Positions 30,593 through 41,775 are shown, counted from the first letter of the stretch. The stretch is DNA of 64,000 nucleotides from Conchocele bisecta (GCA_029237695.1 CM055273.1:55603968-55667967); one strand, 5' to 3'. Program-made: numbers and translations. Notes: generated by a model from the sequence alone, not told the origin.

Positions 30593-30861
30593 TGACCATC
30601 ACAACTTTCGGTTAAGAAGTACTTTGAGAACGGGGATCAGAAACACTGCTGCATGCGACCGATTCCACCCCGCATATACACGAGACTGGCTGTATTTGCG
30701 AGATTGACGTCACGTTGCTTAGTTAACGTGACGTCAAACCGACAAACTCGATCAATTATAACGCCGATGGTGCCCCGGAAACGCTCGATAAAGTGTGGTG
30801 ACCTCTGTATACCAATGGTCTAGTTTAATTACCAGGCAAACATGATTCTCATTTCCTTCCG

Positions 30862-30985
30862 GTACGATATATGCATATGCAGCATATGCTCAATAAATGT
30901 AAATTCATCAATTGCAATTTCTAGACGATTCTAAATTTGCAATTACGAACATTTTAGTCGTACGAATTTAGTGAAACGGGCCCCG
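30862..30985 (-). mobile_element. Family G right half
   Basis: 'CTCAATAAATGTAAATTCAT', 'TTGCAATTACGAACATTTTA' and end 'GTGAAACGGGCCCC'. The left half is lost. Confidence 0.65.
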
Positions 30986-31078
30986 GGAACGCACATGGTG
31001 TCATGTCATGGTGTCACATACAAATCGTCATGCGTGCAGCCAGAACATTCAGGCTTGATGGGATACGCTGTGCACCAG

Positions 31079-31293
31079 GGGGCCGTTTCACTAAACTTCG
31101 TACGATTAATATAATCGCAAGTGCAAACTTATGATAGTCTGTAAATTTCACATTAACAATGTTTTATTGTAAACAAGTATTGGATTTACATTTATTCAGC
31201 ATACGCTGCATATACGTCAATTGAAATTTCCAGACGATCCTAAGTTTGCACTGACGAACATTTTAGTCGTGCGACATTTAGTGAAACGGCCCA
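31079..31293 (+). mobile_element. Family G MITE, nearly complete
   Basis: Both ends are present ('GGGGGCCGTTTCACTAAACT' and 'GTGAAACGGCCCAC'). The core hairpin has decayed to 'CAGCATACGCTGCATATACG'. Confidence 0.75.
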
Positions 31294-31737
31294 CTGGAAC
31301 CCGGAAATATGTTAGACCAATTAAAGCTGCCAGTGGCCGAGAGAGAATGTCGTATGATATTGCATAGCGCGAACTTCTTAACGTACATTTGACACATTTT
31401 GTCTGCAAAGTAATTCATTGATATCGCTGTATGTCGAAGCTACTAAAGTGGAATTTCTCTAAACCGGACACACTGGGACCTCAGAGGGTGTCTGATGTAC
31501 AGTAACCAGGTATAGTGTCATTTTTGCCGCACGGTGTCACACTGCATCTTTCAAAGTTACACTTGACTGAAATGGATACAAGTGGTATTTATCAGCTGAT
31601 GGATTATACGCAGAAACACAGAAGGTAAATGGAAAACAAATTTGCAGATATCTTGGGAGGTGTGAATGTCAGACGGCAATTTAAGGGTTTGTGCAGTCGA
31701 AAATGAAATGTAATTTAATCACCGTTTGTCAGACGTC

Positions 31738-31815
31738 GTGATATGCGTCTGTGACTGGAGAAATGGGACTTCTGGAATTTGTGATCAATGTGGATCCAGA
31801 TCCATAGCACACGTT
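31738..31815 (+). repeat. Family M end fragment
   Basis: 'ATATGCGTCTGTGACTGGAG' and 'TTGTGATCAATGTGGATCCA' match the outer arm of M only. Confidence 0.5.
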
Positions 31816-31824
31816 AGTAACCAG

Positions 31825-32022
31825 GGGGTCGTTTCACTAAACTTCCTACGACTAAAATGTTCGTAAGTGCAAAAGATATGCAGCCTATGCTCAATAAATC
31901 CAATAATTGTTTACAAGAAAACATTGTTAATGTGAAATTTACAAACTATCATAATTGAAATTGAAATTGAAATTTCCAGACGATCTTAAATTTGCACTTA
32001 CGAACATTTTAGTCGTACGTAT
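31825..32022. mobile_element. Family G element, rearranged
   Basis: Both G ends are present, but the interior is scrambled: the 'GATATGCAGCCTATGCTCAA' core comes before an inverted 'CAAGAAAACATTGTTAATGT' arm. 'TTGAAATTGAAATTGAAATT' shows slippage. Confidence 0.65.
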
Positions 32023-32326
32023 GTCCGTGTACATTTACGTCGAAAAGTAGAAAAGTTCGTAAGAGTTTCTCCACTTGGAGACCAGTATGCCACGGGGGCA
32101 TATCCATTTTCACAAACATAATATCTAGTTGCATTTGAACATTTAATAGATTAAAGTTTAAACACTATTGTAAGTAAATATGATGTATACATCAATATAC
32201 AACAGCATCTACAAATAAGTATTAGAAAACATCTATTGGGAACGTATGTGAATTCGATTTCGTGTATTTTGTGAATTGACAATATTAGGGAATTAATTGT
32301 TTTCCAGCTTAGGACGATTTGTGGTG

Positions 32327-32541
32327 AATATGTGTTGTGAAAATAATTCAATTTTGTTGTTCGCGGAGTGAAAACATGTTCCTTTCAATGCGACCCATAT
32401 TACTTCTGGAATATCCCTTATTGCAGTTTTCAGAATATGTGTTGTGAAAATAATTCAATTTTATTGTTCGAGGAGTTAAAAAATGTTTCTTTCAATGCGA
32501 CCCATATTACTTCTGGAATATCCCTTATTGCAGTGTTCATG
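32327..32541 (+). repeat. 107-bp tandem duplication
   Basis: 'AATATGTGTTGTGAAAATAA' at 32327 and 32434, with 'CTTTCAATGCGACCCATATT' in both copies. Divergence is a few substitutions. Confidence 0.85.
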
Positions 32542-32582
32542 TGATATCTGACAGCCACAATGTCACATATAAAACAAACCAC

Positions 32583-32845
32583 GTGATTGTGTAGCTAAGA
32601 AGATGGGCGATATCTCATGCAAAACGTTTACACAATGTCTGATAGTTTCCATACACGACGCCAGAAGTTGACGAAATGTTCAGAGCAAATGCGGAATTCC
32701 ATTCCGCATTTACTCTGAACATTTCGTCAACTTAGGAAGTCATTTACGGAAATTATCACAGTTTCGGTAAATATTTTTCAGGAAAAATCGCACATCTTCT
32801 CAGATACAAAATTACGTGGTGTGTCTCATATGTCGTGTCTAATAG
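32583..32845. mobile_element. Family K palindromic element
   Basis: Arms 'CACGTGATTGTGTAGCTAAG' / 'CAGATACAAAATTACGTGGT', inner stem 'AGTTGACGAAATGTTCAGAG' and inverse around 'GGAATTCCATTCC'. About 260 bp, non-coding. Confidence 0.75.
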
Positions 32846-33117
32846 AATGATTGGTCATGCAGCATTGTTCAACCGTGCGGGGACGGGGATGGGATTTTAA
32901 CAATAACTCGCGTCTTATTGCACTAAATCCATGGAAATGAACAGGATGGAGTTAAAGGCAATTAATCTCAGGATGCAGGCTCGCGTCGCTATGTGAAAGT
33001 AGACGTTATCGTATACAGGCGTTTTTATCTTTGCCTAGAAGCACGTCGAAAATCAACGTTTTAGTATGTGGCGTTAATTTTGTGTGGGAAAGCTCAGTTC
33101 TGTTGCATTTTACAACC

Positions 33118-33180
33118 ATTTGTAGGTGTTGACAGGATACATAGAATAGTAGGTTAGTACCGTGAATGGGAAACATATCC
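33118..33180 (-). mobile_element. Family E junction remnant
   Basis: The E2 end 'TGTAGGTGTTGACAGGATAC' joins the E1 start 'ATAGAATAGTAGGTTAGTAC', then breaks at 'GGGAAACATATCC' into P. Confidence 0.65.
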
Positions 33181-33600
33181 CACTCAACATTACCCCACGT
33201 ATCGATTGGCATTAGTATACATTTTATATCAGACATACATTTCCACACAGGGGCGATAACCGTGTTTCCTTAAAAGGTTAACGGACACTACTATTTATTC
33301 TCTGTATTTATTTTTTGATGTGCAATGAGTATATTTGATAATTTGTCGAAAATATTATTTGTTCAGGTGACGCATTTAATTAGTATAAATAATATAAAAA
33401 ATGCTATGCCTCATTTGCATATGAAAATAACCTGATACCACCGCGAGTCACTATCAGTAAAATCAATATTACTAAATGATTATATCTGTATAGCGGACGC
33501 TCGTAATTTTTAGAACTGGTGGAATAAGTGACATAATTATACACTTATTTAATTCCTATAAAGAACAGTTTGTGCCTACTGATTGGGCATGTACCTTTAA
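33181..33600 (+). mobile_element. Family P element, 5' truncated
   Basis: From 'CAACATTACCCCACGTATCG' to 'GGGCATGTACCTTTAA'. The left ~90 bp is replaced by the E remnant. Confidence 0.75.
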
Positions 33601-33709
33601 CGACCAGGGTAGCCCAGGATCAGACTGATCAGGGGCTGCGCTGTGTACCATTTAACCAATATTGAAGCTGACTGTCTCAAGGAAAGTATTTGTATAAGCG
33701 CATATTCAC

Positions 33710-34030
33710 ATATTCAAGGTGTATGATCACGTGGTACTAACAACAACAACAAATACTGAAACTTCCAGAATCCATCTGATTCAAAGTACGTATTCTTTTA
33801 TATTGTTCTTATTACGGATATAAAATATGGCGCATCAAACGCGTCTTCGTTAAGCTGCATTTAGTGGTCTTTGTATTTTCGCCCAAACTGCTGTCGCTTT
33901 TGCGAAGAAGACGCGTTTGCTGCGCTATATTTCAAAATCCGTTGCATATTAAGGAAAATATCAAATAATACTTACTTTGGAGTGGGCGACGTTGTTGTTG
34001 TTGTAGCCACGTGATCATGCACCTTGATAT
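33710..34030. mobile_element. Family V inverted-repeat element
   Basis: Ends 'ATTCAAGGTGTATGATCACG' and 'CGTGATCATGCACCTTGATA' pair. Next inward 'ACAACAACAACAAA' pairs with 'GTTGTTGTTGTTG', and 'AAACGCGTCTTCGTTAAG' with 'GCGAAGAAGACGCGTTTG'. Single copy here. Confidence 0.7.
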
Positions 34031-34035
34031 TGGAT

Positions 34036-34290
34036 GTTTAAGGATTTAAATGCGAAGGAGCGTGAGCGACCGCCGCATTTAGTTCCTTAAACGATCTAAT
34101 ATGCGAACAATAACTGACTTATAGTTACGCCAAGTATATACATGTAATGCAATTTCCCATTTGAGTATTGATTTCCCATTTCCTGTTTAATTAAATCTGG
34201 TAATATGCAACTTATTGGGGTTAACTATTGCAATATGTGAAATAAGTGGAGCGCGATACTGGCTAGCGATTGGCTTAGAAATTAGGGTGA
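34036..34290. mobile_element. Family W element, copy 1
   Basis: Hairpin 'AAATGCGAAGGAGCGTGAGC' / 'GCGACCGCCGCATTTAGTTC', then 'TTTCCCATTTCCTGTTTAAT', 'CTGGTAATATGCAACTTATT' and end 'CTGGCTAGCGATTGGC'. The reverse is at 37560-37850. Confidence 0.65.
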
Positions 34291-34551
34291 ACATTAAATA
34301 AAGTTTAAACACAATGCTATGAAATATATCCAAATGTGTCACAGTGGCATCGTAAATAGATAGGGTTCACTGCATTAACAAGTGTAGATGGCCAGGTACG
34401 GAAGGTTCTTTGAGCCAATTCCCACCCTTATATATAATATAACTAAGTGTAGCTGACGGAAATGGTTAATGGCAACTAGGGGTTGGTATTATCTGGCCAT
34501 AGGCCACATCAGACGTCATATAAATCAACCGAATTACAGCTATTATATAGA

Positions 34552-34709
34552 GGATATTCCATCGTACATTTTGAATAGCAGGAAATAATACACGAGTGTG
34601 TGTCGGCTTCCGCGGAACCAACGAGTGAGCGTAGCGAACGAGTTGCTTGCACGGACGCCGACGGACACGAATGTATTTCCGCTAGTCAAACATGTACGAT
34701 TGAATATCC
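34552..34709. mobile_element. Family X palindromic element
   Basis: Arms 'GGATATTCCATCGTACATTT' and 'CATGTACGATTGAATATCC'; inner pairs 'CAGGAAATAATACACGAGTG' / 'ACACGAATGTATTTCCGC' and 'GTCGGC' / 'GCCGAC'. The loop carries 'AACGAGTGAGCGTAGCGAAC'. Confidence 0.75.
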
Positions 34710-35511
34710 TATTTACTACATTTCCACGGCGGATATATATGCACATTTAGTCTATGTTTTAGATTATAATCAATTATTTGTGATGTGCGCATGAATAGTT
34801 ATACAATTACGTGTTTTCCCGCGTTTTGACGTCACGTAAACTTTTTGAAATCCAAATTACGCAGTTGTTTCTATGAACCAGATATATTTGAGTGTATGTT
34901 TAGAATGTGTTCAATCTCATTGACATTCTAGATTAGTCGAGACCCTTTCCAAATTTTCATATAACTTTATTTTGACTGTAATAAAAAATAAACATTGTGC
35001 ATGGTAGCTCGTGGTTTCCAAGAAAACAGGCGTGCAATTACGGATGTTCTCTTTACGGTGTATTATTTGTAAGGAGTTGATTACGGGTTTTCTCTCACAT
35101 CGAAACCCGTGCAAATAATTTGCAGGAGTGTAATAAAGTGCCTTAGAAACCAAACAATCCTAGACAAATCAGGAGATTGTCCACTGAGACCCGAGTTGCA
35201 TCACAGCTGCTGTACGGGGTAATCGAATAAATCACGGTCTCCTGTGGAACAATTCCTGATCTGACGTCATCTCAATTTCCAAAATGACATGTAATAAATA
35301 AATTACGATTTTTAGCACAATGTCTTAATATACTGCGAATTTCCATTGTATGCAATATACATGTACAGTGGAATCCCTCTAAACCGGACACTCGGGAAAA
35401 TATGGATTTTTAACTTAGATGTGTTTCCCTGGTATCTATCTCTGATTACAATGACCTTTCGTGAAACACTATAATGGATCATGAAGCGCTAACATGTCTA
35501 AGTTACAATGT

Positions 35512-35577
35512 AACATCTCCATACCGGACACCCTGGGGACCTCCCAGGGTGTCCGGTTTGGAGAGGTTCCATTGTAC
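35512..35577. mobile_element. Family H hairpin
   Basis: 'TAACATCTCCATACCGGACA' and 'GTCCGGTTTGGAGAGGTTCC' around 'CCCTGGGGACCTCCCAGGG'. Another H half lies at 35366-35395. Confidence 0.75.
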
Positions 35578-35837
35578 ATATACTGTTAACATTTCTACGT
35601 TTAAGCTACGGGTTTGTGGCAGGCGTAGTACGCGTGCTGTAAAATGACCCTAGTGACATTAACAAAACGAAGCGCGCAAAAACATAGCATAACGAGTGCA
35701 CATGTTACATAATTATGAAGTATGCACGTTTGAACTACCAACACCACCGCATTGATACACATGTATAAAATGTACAAATGTTTCATCTTCATTTTTCACA
35801 CATGCATTTCTTGTACGTTTTCATGAACATGTATGTA

Positions 35838-36049
35838 CAGCGGAAACTCTCTAAACCGGACACCAAGAAAACACCTGTGATCTTATTTTTGATGAGTTAC
35901 TTGGTCATTTATCTCAGGCGATAATGTCACGATGTTCATGATCGCATAGCACACAACTATAACTCAGAAGTATCACAACTCAGAAGTATCTCTAAACCGG
36001 ACCCCTGGGGGACCTCCCAGGGCGTCCGGTTTAGAGAGGTTTCACTGTA
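35838..36049 (+). mobile_element. Extended family H element
   Basis: Left half-hairpin 'GGAAACTCTCTAAACCGGAC', interior 'AAGAAAACACCTGTGATCTT', 'GGTCATTTATCTCAGGCGAT', 'ATCGCATAGCACACAACTAT', then a right full hairpin (35986-36048). A local duplication, 'CACAACTCAGAAGTATC', lies at 35964-35995. Confidence 0.75.
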
Positions 36050-36164
36050 TATGTATTTCTTGTCTGTTTTCATGCATATGTTCAAATCTCCGCAAGGAGG
36101 AACTAAAGAGTATATTATGTGCATGTAATGCATGATTTTCTCTCATATTTCAACGAAAACAGAT

Positions 36165-36305
36165 AAATACAGTCGAACCTGTGTTAAAGACCACCTCCGA
36201 ATAGCAATCACCTGGCTGTAAAGGCCACACGCTTGTTGTCCCAATGGCACAATTACTATATAAATGACCCTGTGAATAAAGACCACCTGTGAACAAAAGG
36301 CCGGG
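36165..36305. repeat. GACCACC-type repeat
   Basis: 'ACAGTCGAACCTGTGTTAAA' with repeated 'AAAGACCACCT' / 'AAGGCCACAC' phrases. Similar wording at 21628-21650 suggests a dispersed family. Confidence 0.45.
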
Positions 36306-36499
36306 TTTGTTTTACTTCCCATGGCTGGTTTGTATTCACAGGTAAATATATAAGATATTGAGACTGTAAGCATGATGATATAATATCTCGATGAAGTACG
36401 TATAACTCTCTACACCGGCCACGCATGAGCGTGTGTAATTTTGATGCATTTTACTGCAATTTCTGTCCAATGGTGAGGCACGTTTCTGATCGGAGAGCA

Positions 36500-36665
36500 C
36501 GCACATACACCACCACCTGCGCTGATCATGCCAACGTTTATTTCATTTCATAATACTTTAATATTGTGCTTGAAATGAAGCAGCTTGATTGTCTGAGCCT
36601 GAGCTGTGCTACAGCTCAGGCTCAGCCGATCAAACTGCGTGATGGTGTCCAGTTTAGTGAGGTTC
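36500..36665 (+). mobile_element. Family C hairpin element, copy 2
   Basis: Palindrome 'GCCTGAGCTGTGCTACAGCT' within flanks shared with 870-1050 ('CACCACCTGCGCTGATCATG', 'AATATTGTGCTTGAAA'). It runs into an H scrap, 'GTGTCCAGTTTAGTGAGGTT'. Confidence 0.65.
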
Positions 36666-36686
36666 TACATTCATTTCAAGAATACC

Positions 36687-36765
36687 TGGACCCAGTTGCT
36701 CAAAATTAAGGATTTAACAGTCCGTTAAGCTAACAGAGGTTTTGAGCAACCGGGCCCAGATTTGT
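36687..36765. repeat. Short inverted-repeat element (CTGGACCCAGTTGCTCAAA)
   Basis: 'TGGACCCAGTTGCTCAAAAT' and 'TTTTGAGCAACCGGGCCCAG' enclose 'TTAACAGTCCGTTAAGCTAA'. About 78 bp. Confidence 0.7.
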
Positions 36766-37299
36766 TATATAAGCAAGTCAAACTTGGGTTAGACGTTTTA
36801 ATATTGTAGCCTCCCTTGGCAATTTCGGAAACGTGTCTCTGCAATTCTACTTCCGGTTAGCAAACATAAAAATTATAAAAAGTGAATCTTGAATATTTGA
36901 GTTGATAACGTATATATGTGGCCATCATGTTATCTTCCATCTCATTGAGTTATGTTTTTCTTCTCACATTCCTGAGTCAAAGGTCTCTGCGGTATAAAAC
37001 TACCTCTTTCACAAGCGTGGCGGATGTCAATAAACTTTACTTGAGACAATGACGTCGCTTAATTCAATTCGATTTCACATCCGACAGCGGTGCCAGCACC
37101 GGTATAATCAACCAGCAAGCTCGGATCATCTAATTATCAGTGAGTGCGTGGTTATGACTCTTGGTCTAATACTAATGTCAATCTAATGTTAGATTACATG
37201 TATTGCATAAGCACACGCTCATAATCTGAAGCTGTACTGATTACCTAACATGTTTTAAGTGACGAGCTCATTTGTATATGTATTACAATAGTGTACTAT

Positions 37300-37512
37300 G
37301 ATTTGCATACACTGTGTTTATACACTGTGTTTATATACTGTGTTTAGTGTTTATACACTGTGTTTATATACTGTGTTTATATACTGTGTTTATACACTGT
37401 GTTTATACACTGTGTTTATATACTGTGTGTATACTGTGTTTATATACTGTGTTTATACACTGTGTTTATACACTGTTTATACACTGTGTTTATACACTGT
37501 GTTTATATACTG
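37300..37512 (+). repeat. 12-bp minisatellite
   Basis: 'TGTGTTTATACAC' alternates with 'TGTGTTTATATAC', about 17 units of 12 bp with a few 10-bp or 9-bp variants. Three frames of 73-132 aa are pure repeat. Confidence 0.95.
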
Positions 37513-37559
37513 CGAGCGCCTATTTTATGCAATAATAGATACATGTATTGTTCGCCCTA

Positions 37560-37850
37560 CTTTCTAAGCCAATCGCTGGCCAGTGTCGAGCTAGTCTTAT
37601 TTTACATATTTCAAGATCTATCCCCAATAAGTTACATATTACCAGATTTAATCATTAATTGTTCGACAGGAAATGGAAAATCAATACTCGGATGGAGGAT
37701 GCATGGTAAAATTTGTCTGGACTATAAATACGTTATTGTTCACATATTGGACTTTTAAGGAACTAAATGCTGCGGTCGCTAGCGCTCCCTCGCATTTAAT
37801 TCCTTAAAACCAATAAATTCCAATATGTGAGCAATAACTTAACTTATACA
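37560..37850. mobile_element. Family W element, copy 2
   Basis: 'GCCAATCGCTGGCCAGTGTC', 'TTACATATTACCAGATTTAA', 'GACAGGAAATGGAAAATCAA', then hairpin 37752-37808 ('TTAAGGAACTAAATGCTGCG' and inverse). Inverted relative to 34036-34290. Confidence 0.65.
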
Positions 37851-37964
37851 CAGAATGTGACTATGTTGATACATAGCGGCAACTGCATCGTGTCACTATT
37901 TACCAGCTCATCATCACCATGACAACAGAAGTAACATACGCAGTTACAGGGTTAATTAACTACT

Positions 37965-38462
37965 ACTGTCTGTTCCACGTTTTGCTGCTGAACACAATAA
38001 ATCTAAAACATATTTAAAAGTAAGCACTTTTTCATCAATAACAAAAAAGTCACCCTCTCCCAAAAAATTTATTTGATGAAATTCCATCAAATATTGAATT
38101 TATTGCGAAAAAAGTATTTTCCTATGGGAAGTTAACATGGGTGCTAAAAATAGATTTTTTAAAAAAATTTTTTTAATTGTGGATCGATTTTCAAAATCTA
38201 ACTTTTGTTTTCTTAGTTACATCATTTTCAAGCTATCTCGCCCGGTTTCGGAGTCAATTTCCAATTTTTTTCGTTTTTTTGATCCTTCAGGATCAAAACA
38301 CGAAACATTTGGGAAATTGACTCCCCATGTTAAATTCCCATAGGAAAATAATTTTTTCGCAATAAAATCAATATTTCATGGAATTTCATCAAATACATAT
38401 TTTTGGGGAGGGTGATTTTTTTTGTTATTGATAAAAAAGTACTTACTTTTAACTATTAACTT
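37965..38462. mobile_element. Family U element, copy 1 (diverged)
   Basis: Arms 'TTCATCAATAACAAAAAAGT' / 'TTTTTTTGTTATTGATAAAA', 'CAAATATTGAATTTATTGCG' / 'CGCAATAAAATCAATATTTC'; centre 'GATCCTTCAGGATC'. The outer end is the worn 'CTACTGTCTGTTCCACGTTT'. Confidence 0.65.
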
Positions 38463-38696
38463 TTAACAATTCTAGGTGTACATGCATGTACTGTAATGTA
38501 ATTAGACTCCATCAACAAATAACCATTATAGGTCGTGGGAAGTGTTGAACTGATCAATTTACTTTATCTGTCCATGCATTGTGACACGGAATGTAATCAA
38601 ATGCACACTTTGGGTGGCAACTCCGGTGTTTTAAACAAATATTAACTCAAGCACGTGGTATTTGTTATCAACCTGGAATTAAAACTACAAATAACA

Positions 38697-38885
38697 GGCC
38701 AGTACGCAGGATTTTCTATTGGGGGTGCGTCAGGGGGGTGCGTCAGGGGCGAGCCCCATGTAGTGGCGCGAGTACGCTAGGGGGGCGTGTACCCGCTAAG
38801 GGGGTGTACCCCCCTAGCGTACTCGCGCCACTACATGGGGCTCGCCCCTGACGCGCCCCTCTGAAATTTTGTAAACCTAGATGGC
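38697..38885. repeat. S-like element with perfect hairpin
   Basis: 'GGGGGTGCGTCAGGGGCGAG' and 'CTACATGGGGCTCGCCCCTG' pair; stem 38742-38860 has 'GTAGTGGCGCGAGTACGCTA' exactly inverted. The flanks resume an S-type end at 39013-39068 ('GGCGAATTTAGGGGGGTGAG', 'GCACCCCCCTT'). Confidence 0.7.
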
Positions 38886-39068
38886 CTGAAATGCACTCTC
38901 CTGCATTTTATGTCATTTAAATTCGGATTTTCAACGGTGGTAAATTGTGACATTTTCATGCAAATTACCTGTATATTAATGCATTTCAAGATTTGTTGAG
39001 ATTACTGTTTGAAAAATAGCGGACCTCGGCGAATTTAGGGGGGTGAGTACGCACCCGTCGCACCCCCC

Positions 39069-39160
39069 TTCGTCAACTTCCGGCGTCGTTTACGGAAACT
39101 ATCGCAGTTTTTGTAAATATTTTGATGATAAATCGAACATGTATTTAGGTACTTAATCAC
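39069..39160 (+). mobile_element. Family K right half joined to satellite
   Basis: 'CGTCAACTTCCGGCGTCGTT', 'ACGGAAACTATCGCAGTTTT' and 'AAATCGAACATGTATTTAGG' follow the K right arm. At the K end the text becomes the 38-bp satellite. Confidence 0.7.
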
Positions 39161-40112
39161 AGGGATTGGCTTAATCACAGGATGTCCTGTGTTTTTTATT
39201 TAGGTACTTAATCACAGGGATTGTTCCTGGTTTGTTTATTTAGTACCATTAATCACAGGGATTGTCCTGTTGTTTATAGTTTAATTAATCACAGGGATTT
39301 GGTCTTAATCCACAGGGATGTCCTGTGTGTTTTATTTAGTACCTCTTTAATTTCACCAGGGATCGTCCTGTGTGGTTTTATACGTAATCACAGGGATTGT
39401 CCTGTGTGTTTATTTAGGTACTTAATCACAGGGATTGTCCTGTGTGTTTATTTAGGTACTTAATCACAGGGATTGTCCTGTGTGTTTATTTAGGTACTTA
39501 ATCACAGGGATTGTCCTGTGTGTTTATTTAGGTACTTAATCACAGGGATTGTCCTGTGTGTGTTTATTTAGGTACTTAATCACAGGGATTGTCCTGTGTG
39601 TTTATTTAGGTACTTAATCACAGGGATTGTGTGTGTTTATTTAGGTACTTAATCACAGGGATGTTCCTGTGTGATTAGTACAATACAGGGATTGTCCTGT
39701 GTGTGTTTATTTAGGTACTTAATCACAGGGATTGTCCTGTGTGTTTATTTAGGTACTTAATCACAGGGATTGTCCTGTGTGTTTATTTAGGTACTTAATC
39801 ACAGGGATTGTCCTGTGTGTGTTTATTTAGGTACTTAATCACAGGGATCCTGGTGTATTTAGGTACTTCTGTGTTGTTTATTTAGGTACTTAATCACAGG
39901 GATTGTCCTGTGTGTTTATTTAGGTACTTAATCACAGGGATTGTCCTGTGTGTTTATTTAGGTACTTAATCACAGGGATTGGTCTGTGTTTGGAATATTT
40001 ATGGTACTTAATCACAGGGATTGTCCTGTGTTATGTACTTAATCAGATTTGGTCCTTGTGTGTTTATTTAGGTACTTAATCACAGGGATTGTCCTGTGTT
40101 TATTTATCTCGC
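39150..40112 (+). repeat. 38-bp satellite array
   Basis: The unit 'TTTATTTAGGTACTTAATCA' + 'CAGGGATTGTCCTGTGTG' (38 bp) is repeated about 24 times. Some units have an extra TG. Many units at 39170-39390, 39650-39690, 39840-39880 and 39980-40060 carry single-base gains and losses. Each unit has the inverted motif 'ACAGGGATTGTCCTGT'. Confidence 0.95.
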
Positions 40113-40149
40113 CGTTACGAAATACACCACCCACTTAGGAGATGTACCT

Positions 40150-40375
40150 TATTGAGACACGCCATGTGATGTTGTACCTTAGAACCAAATTTACGATATT
40201 TTGCGTACATGATGTCGAAAGTTGATGAAAGTTTTCACAGCAATCGCAGGGTTTTGCTGTGAAAATATCGTCATCTTTCGATGTCATTTGCAGAAAATGT
40301 CACAGTTTCTGTAAATATATTTCATGAAAAATCGCACATGTCGCACAAAACCGCATGGCTTGTCCCATATGACTT
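40150..40375. mobile_element. Family K element following the satellite
   Basis: 'ATTGAGACACGCCATGTGAT' to 'GCATGGCTTGTCCCATATG', inner stem 'GATGTCGAAAGTTGATGAAA' and inverse. Two K copies thus flank the array. Confidence 0.7.
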
Positions 40376-40443
40376 TGCAACAATTGGAGGTTTTTATCAA
40401 CGTACAAATTCACTCAGTATTATTTAGTGTAAATTCACTCGAG

Positions 40444-40796
40444 GCAGTTACATGTAGCCTGCATGAGTGACTTAATCACGAACAGGGTAGCCCTTGATAT
40501 GTGCAGGCTGATCTGGGTCTACGCTGGTCGCAATGTTTGTAAGGTAATATCTCACCGTGACCAATTCATGTAGCCTCATTGAGTGACTTAATCACGAACA
40601 GGTACTTGATATGTGCAGGCTGATCTGGGTCTACGCTGGTCGCAATGTTGTAAGGTAATATCTCTCAGCCGGTGACCAATTACATGTAGCCTGCATGAGT
40701 GACTTAATCACGAACAGGGTAGCCCTTGATATGTGCAGGCTGATCTGGGTCTACGCTGGTCGCAATGTTGTAAGGTAATATCTCTCAGCCGGTGAC
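40444..40796 (+). repeat. Triplicated ~115-bp unit containing an M end
   Basis: 'TACATGTAGCC' / 'GAGTGACTTAATCACGAACA' / 'GTGCAGGCTGATCTGGGTCT' recurs at ~40449, 40570 and 40681, ending 'TAAGGTAATATCTCTCAGCC'. The second unit lacks several single bases present in the others. Confidence 0.85.
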
Positions 40797-40954
40797 CCAA
40801 ATGCAATTTGTTCAAACACTGTTGATGACGATAAACCATGGATCTGACAAATGTATATTGCTCACTGACGGAATCATCAAATCACTGACATGACAATCCA
40901 TTGGTCGAAAGACATCACATGATGTTTCTGAGTGACAGCAGCGTAATGACGTAA

Positions 40955-41260
40955 TTTATCCCGTCAACACAGTGCGTATGTGCCGTGAAACACGGTGCCG
41001 TGAAACATTTTTGATATCCTGTCAATACGACCTAATCACTGCGTATGAAAATGTGCAGTGGCTGGGGTTATTTGTTTTGCATTTTAAAGCTATTTGTAGG
41101 TGTTGACGGGATAAATAGAATAGTAGGTTAGTGCCGTGAATGGGATAAATATCTGGCGCGGCACGGAAACGGGATGTGCTCGACAGAGCCTCGCCCATCC
41201 CGTTTCATAAGCCTTGCCAGATATTGTTCCCATTCACGGCACTAACCTACTATTCTCTAT
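40955..41260 (-). mobile_element. Family E element, long E2, inverted, inside a D2 remnant
   Basis: E2 40955-41115 then E1 41116-41260. The preceding 'CAATCCATTGGTCGAAAGAC' ... 'GCAGCGTAATGACGTAA' is D2-like, so E interrupted a D-type element. A D1 end follows ('AGACACTAGCCTGGTATCAG', 41302-41322). Confidence 0.8.
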
Positions 41261-41333
41261 ATCAACGTTTACTAATCTCACCTGATAAACCTGATAGCAA
41301 AGACACTAGCCTGGTATCAGATGTTAAAGGTAC

Positions 41334-41775
41334 ATGCCCAAGCAGTAGACACAAACTACTATATATATCAGAGACATCATCTGAGACATGTTCTGGCAAA
41401 AGAAACATTAATTCACCATTACCCCACGTATTTATTGGCATTATTATGCATTTTATATCCGACTGAAATTTCAGGGGCGATAATCGTGTTTCCTTAAAAT
41501 GTTAACGGACAATTTATTCTCTGTATTTCTTGACGTGCAATGATCATACTTTTTAATATGTCGAAAATATTATTTGTTCAGGTGACGCGTCATGCCTCAT
41601 TTGCATATGAAAATAGCCTGATACCACCGTGCGCCACTATCAGTAAAATACACATTATATCTGTATAGCGGGCACTCGTAATTTTTATAACTGGTGGAAT
41701 AGTGACACAATAATAAACTTATGTTAATTCATATACAGAACATTTTGTCCCTAATGGGTGGGCATGTACCTTTAA
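41334..41775 (+). mobile_element. Family P element flanked by TTAA
   Basis: 'TTAAAGGTACATGCCCAAGC' (41334) and 'GTGGGCATGTACCTTTAA' (to 41775). The interior is slightly shortened after 'GGTGACGCGTCATGCC'. Confidence 0.85.

Noticed and set aside
37298..37758. Cys/Tyr/Val-rich frames of 73-132 aa
   Set aside because: Pure translation of the 12-bp TGTGTTTATACAC minisatellite.
39150..40112. Telomere-like or centromeric array
   Set aside because: The 38-bp unit is not a telomere motif and the array is under 1 kb, bounded by K elements.
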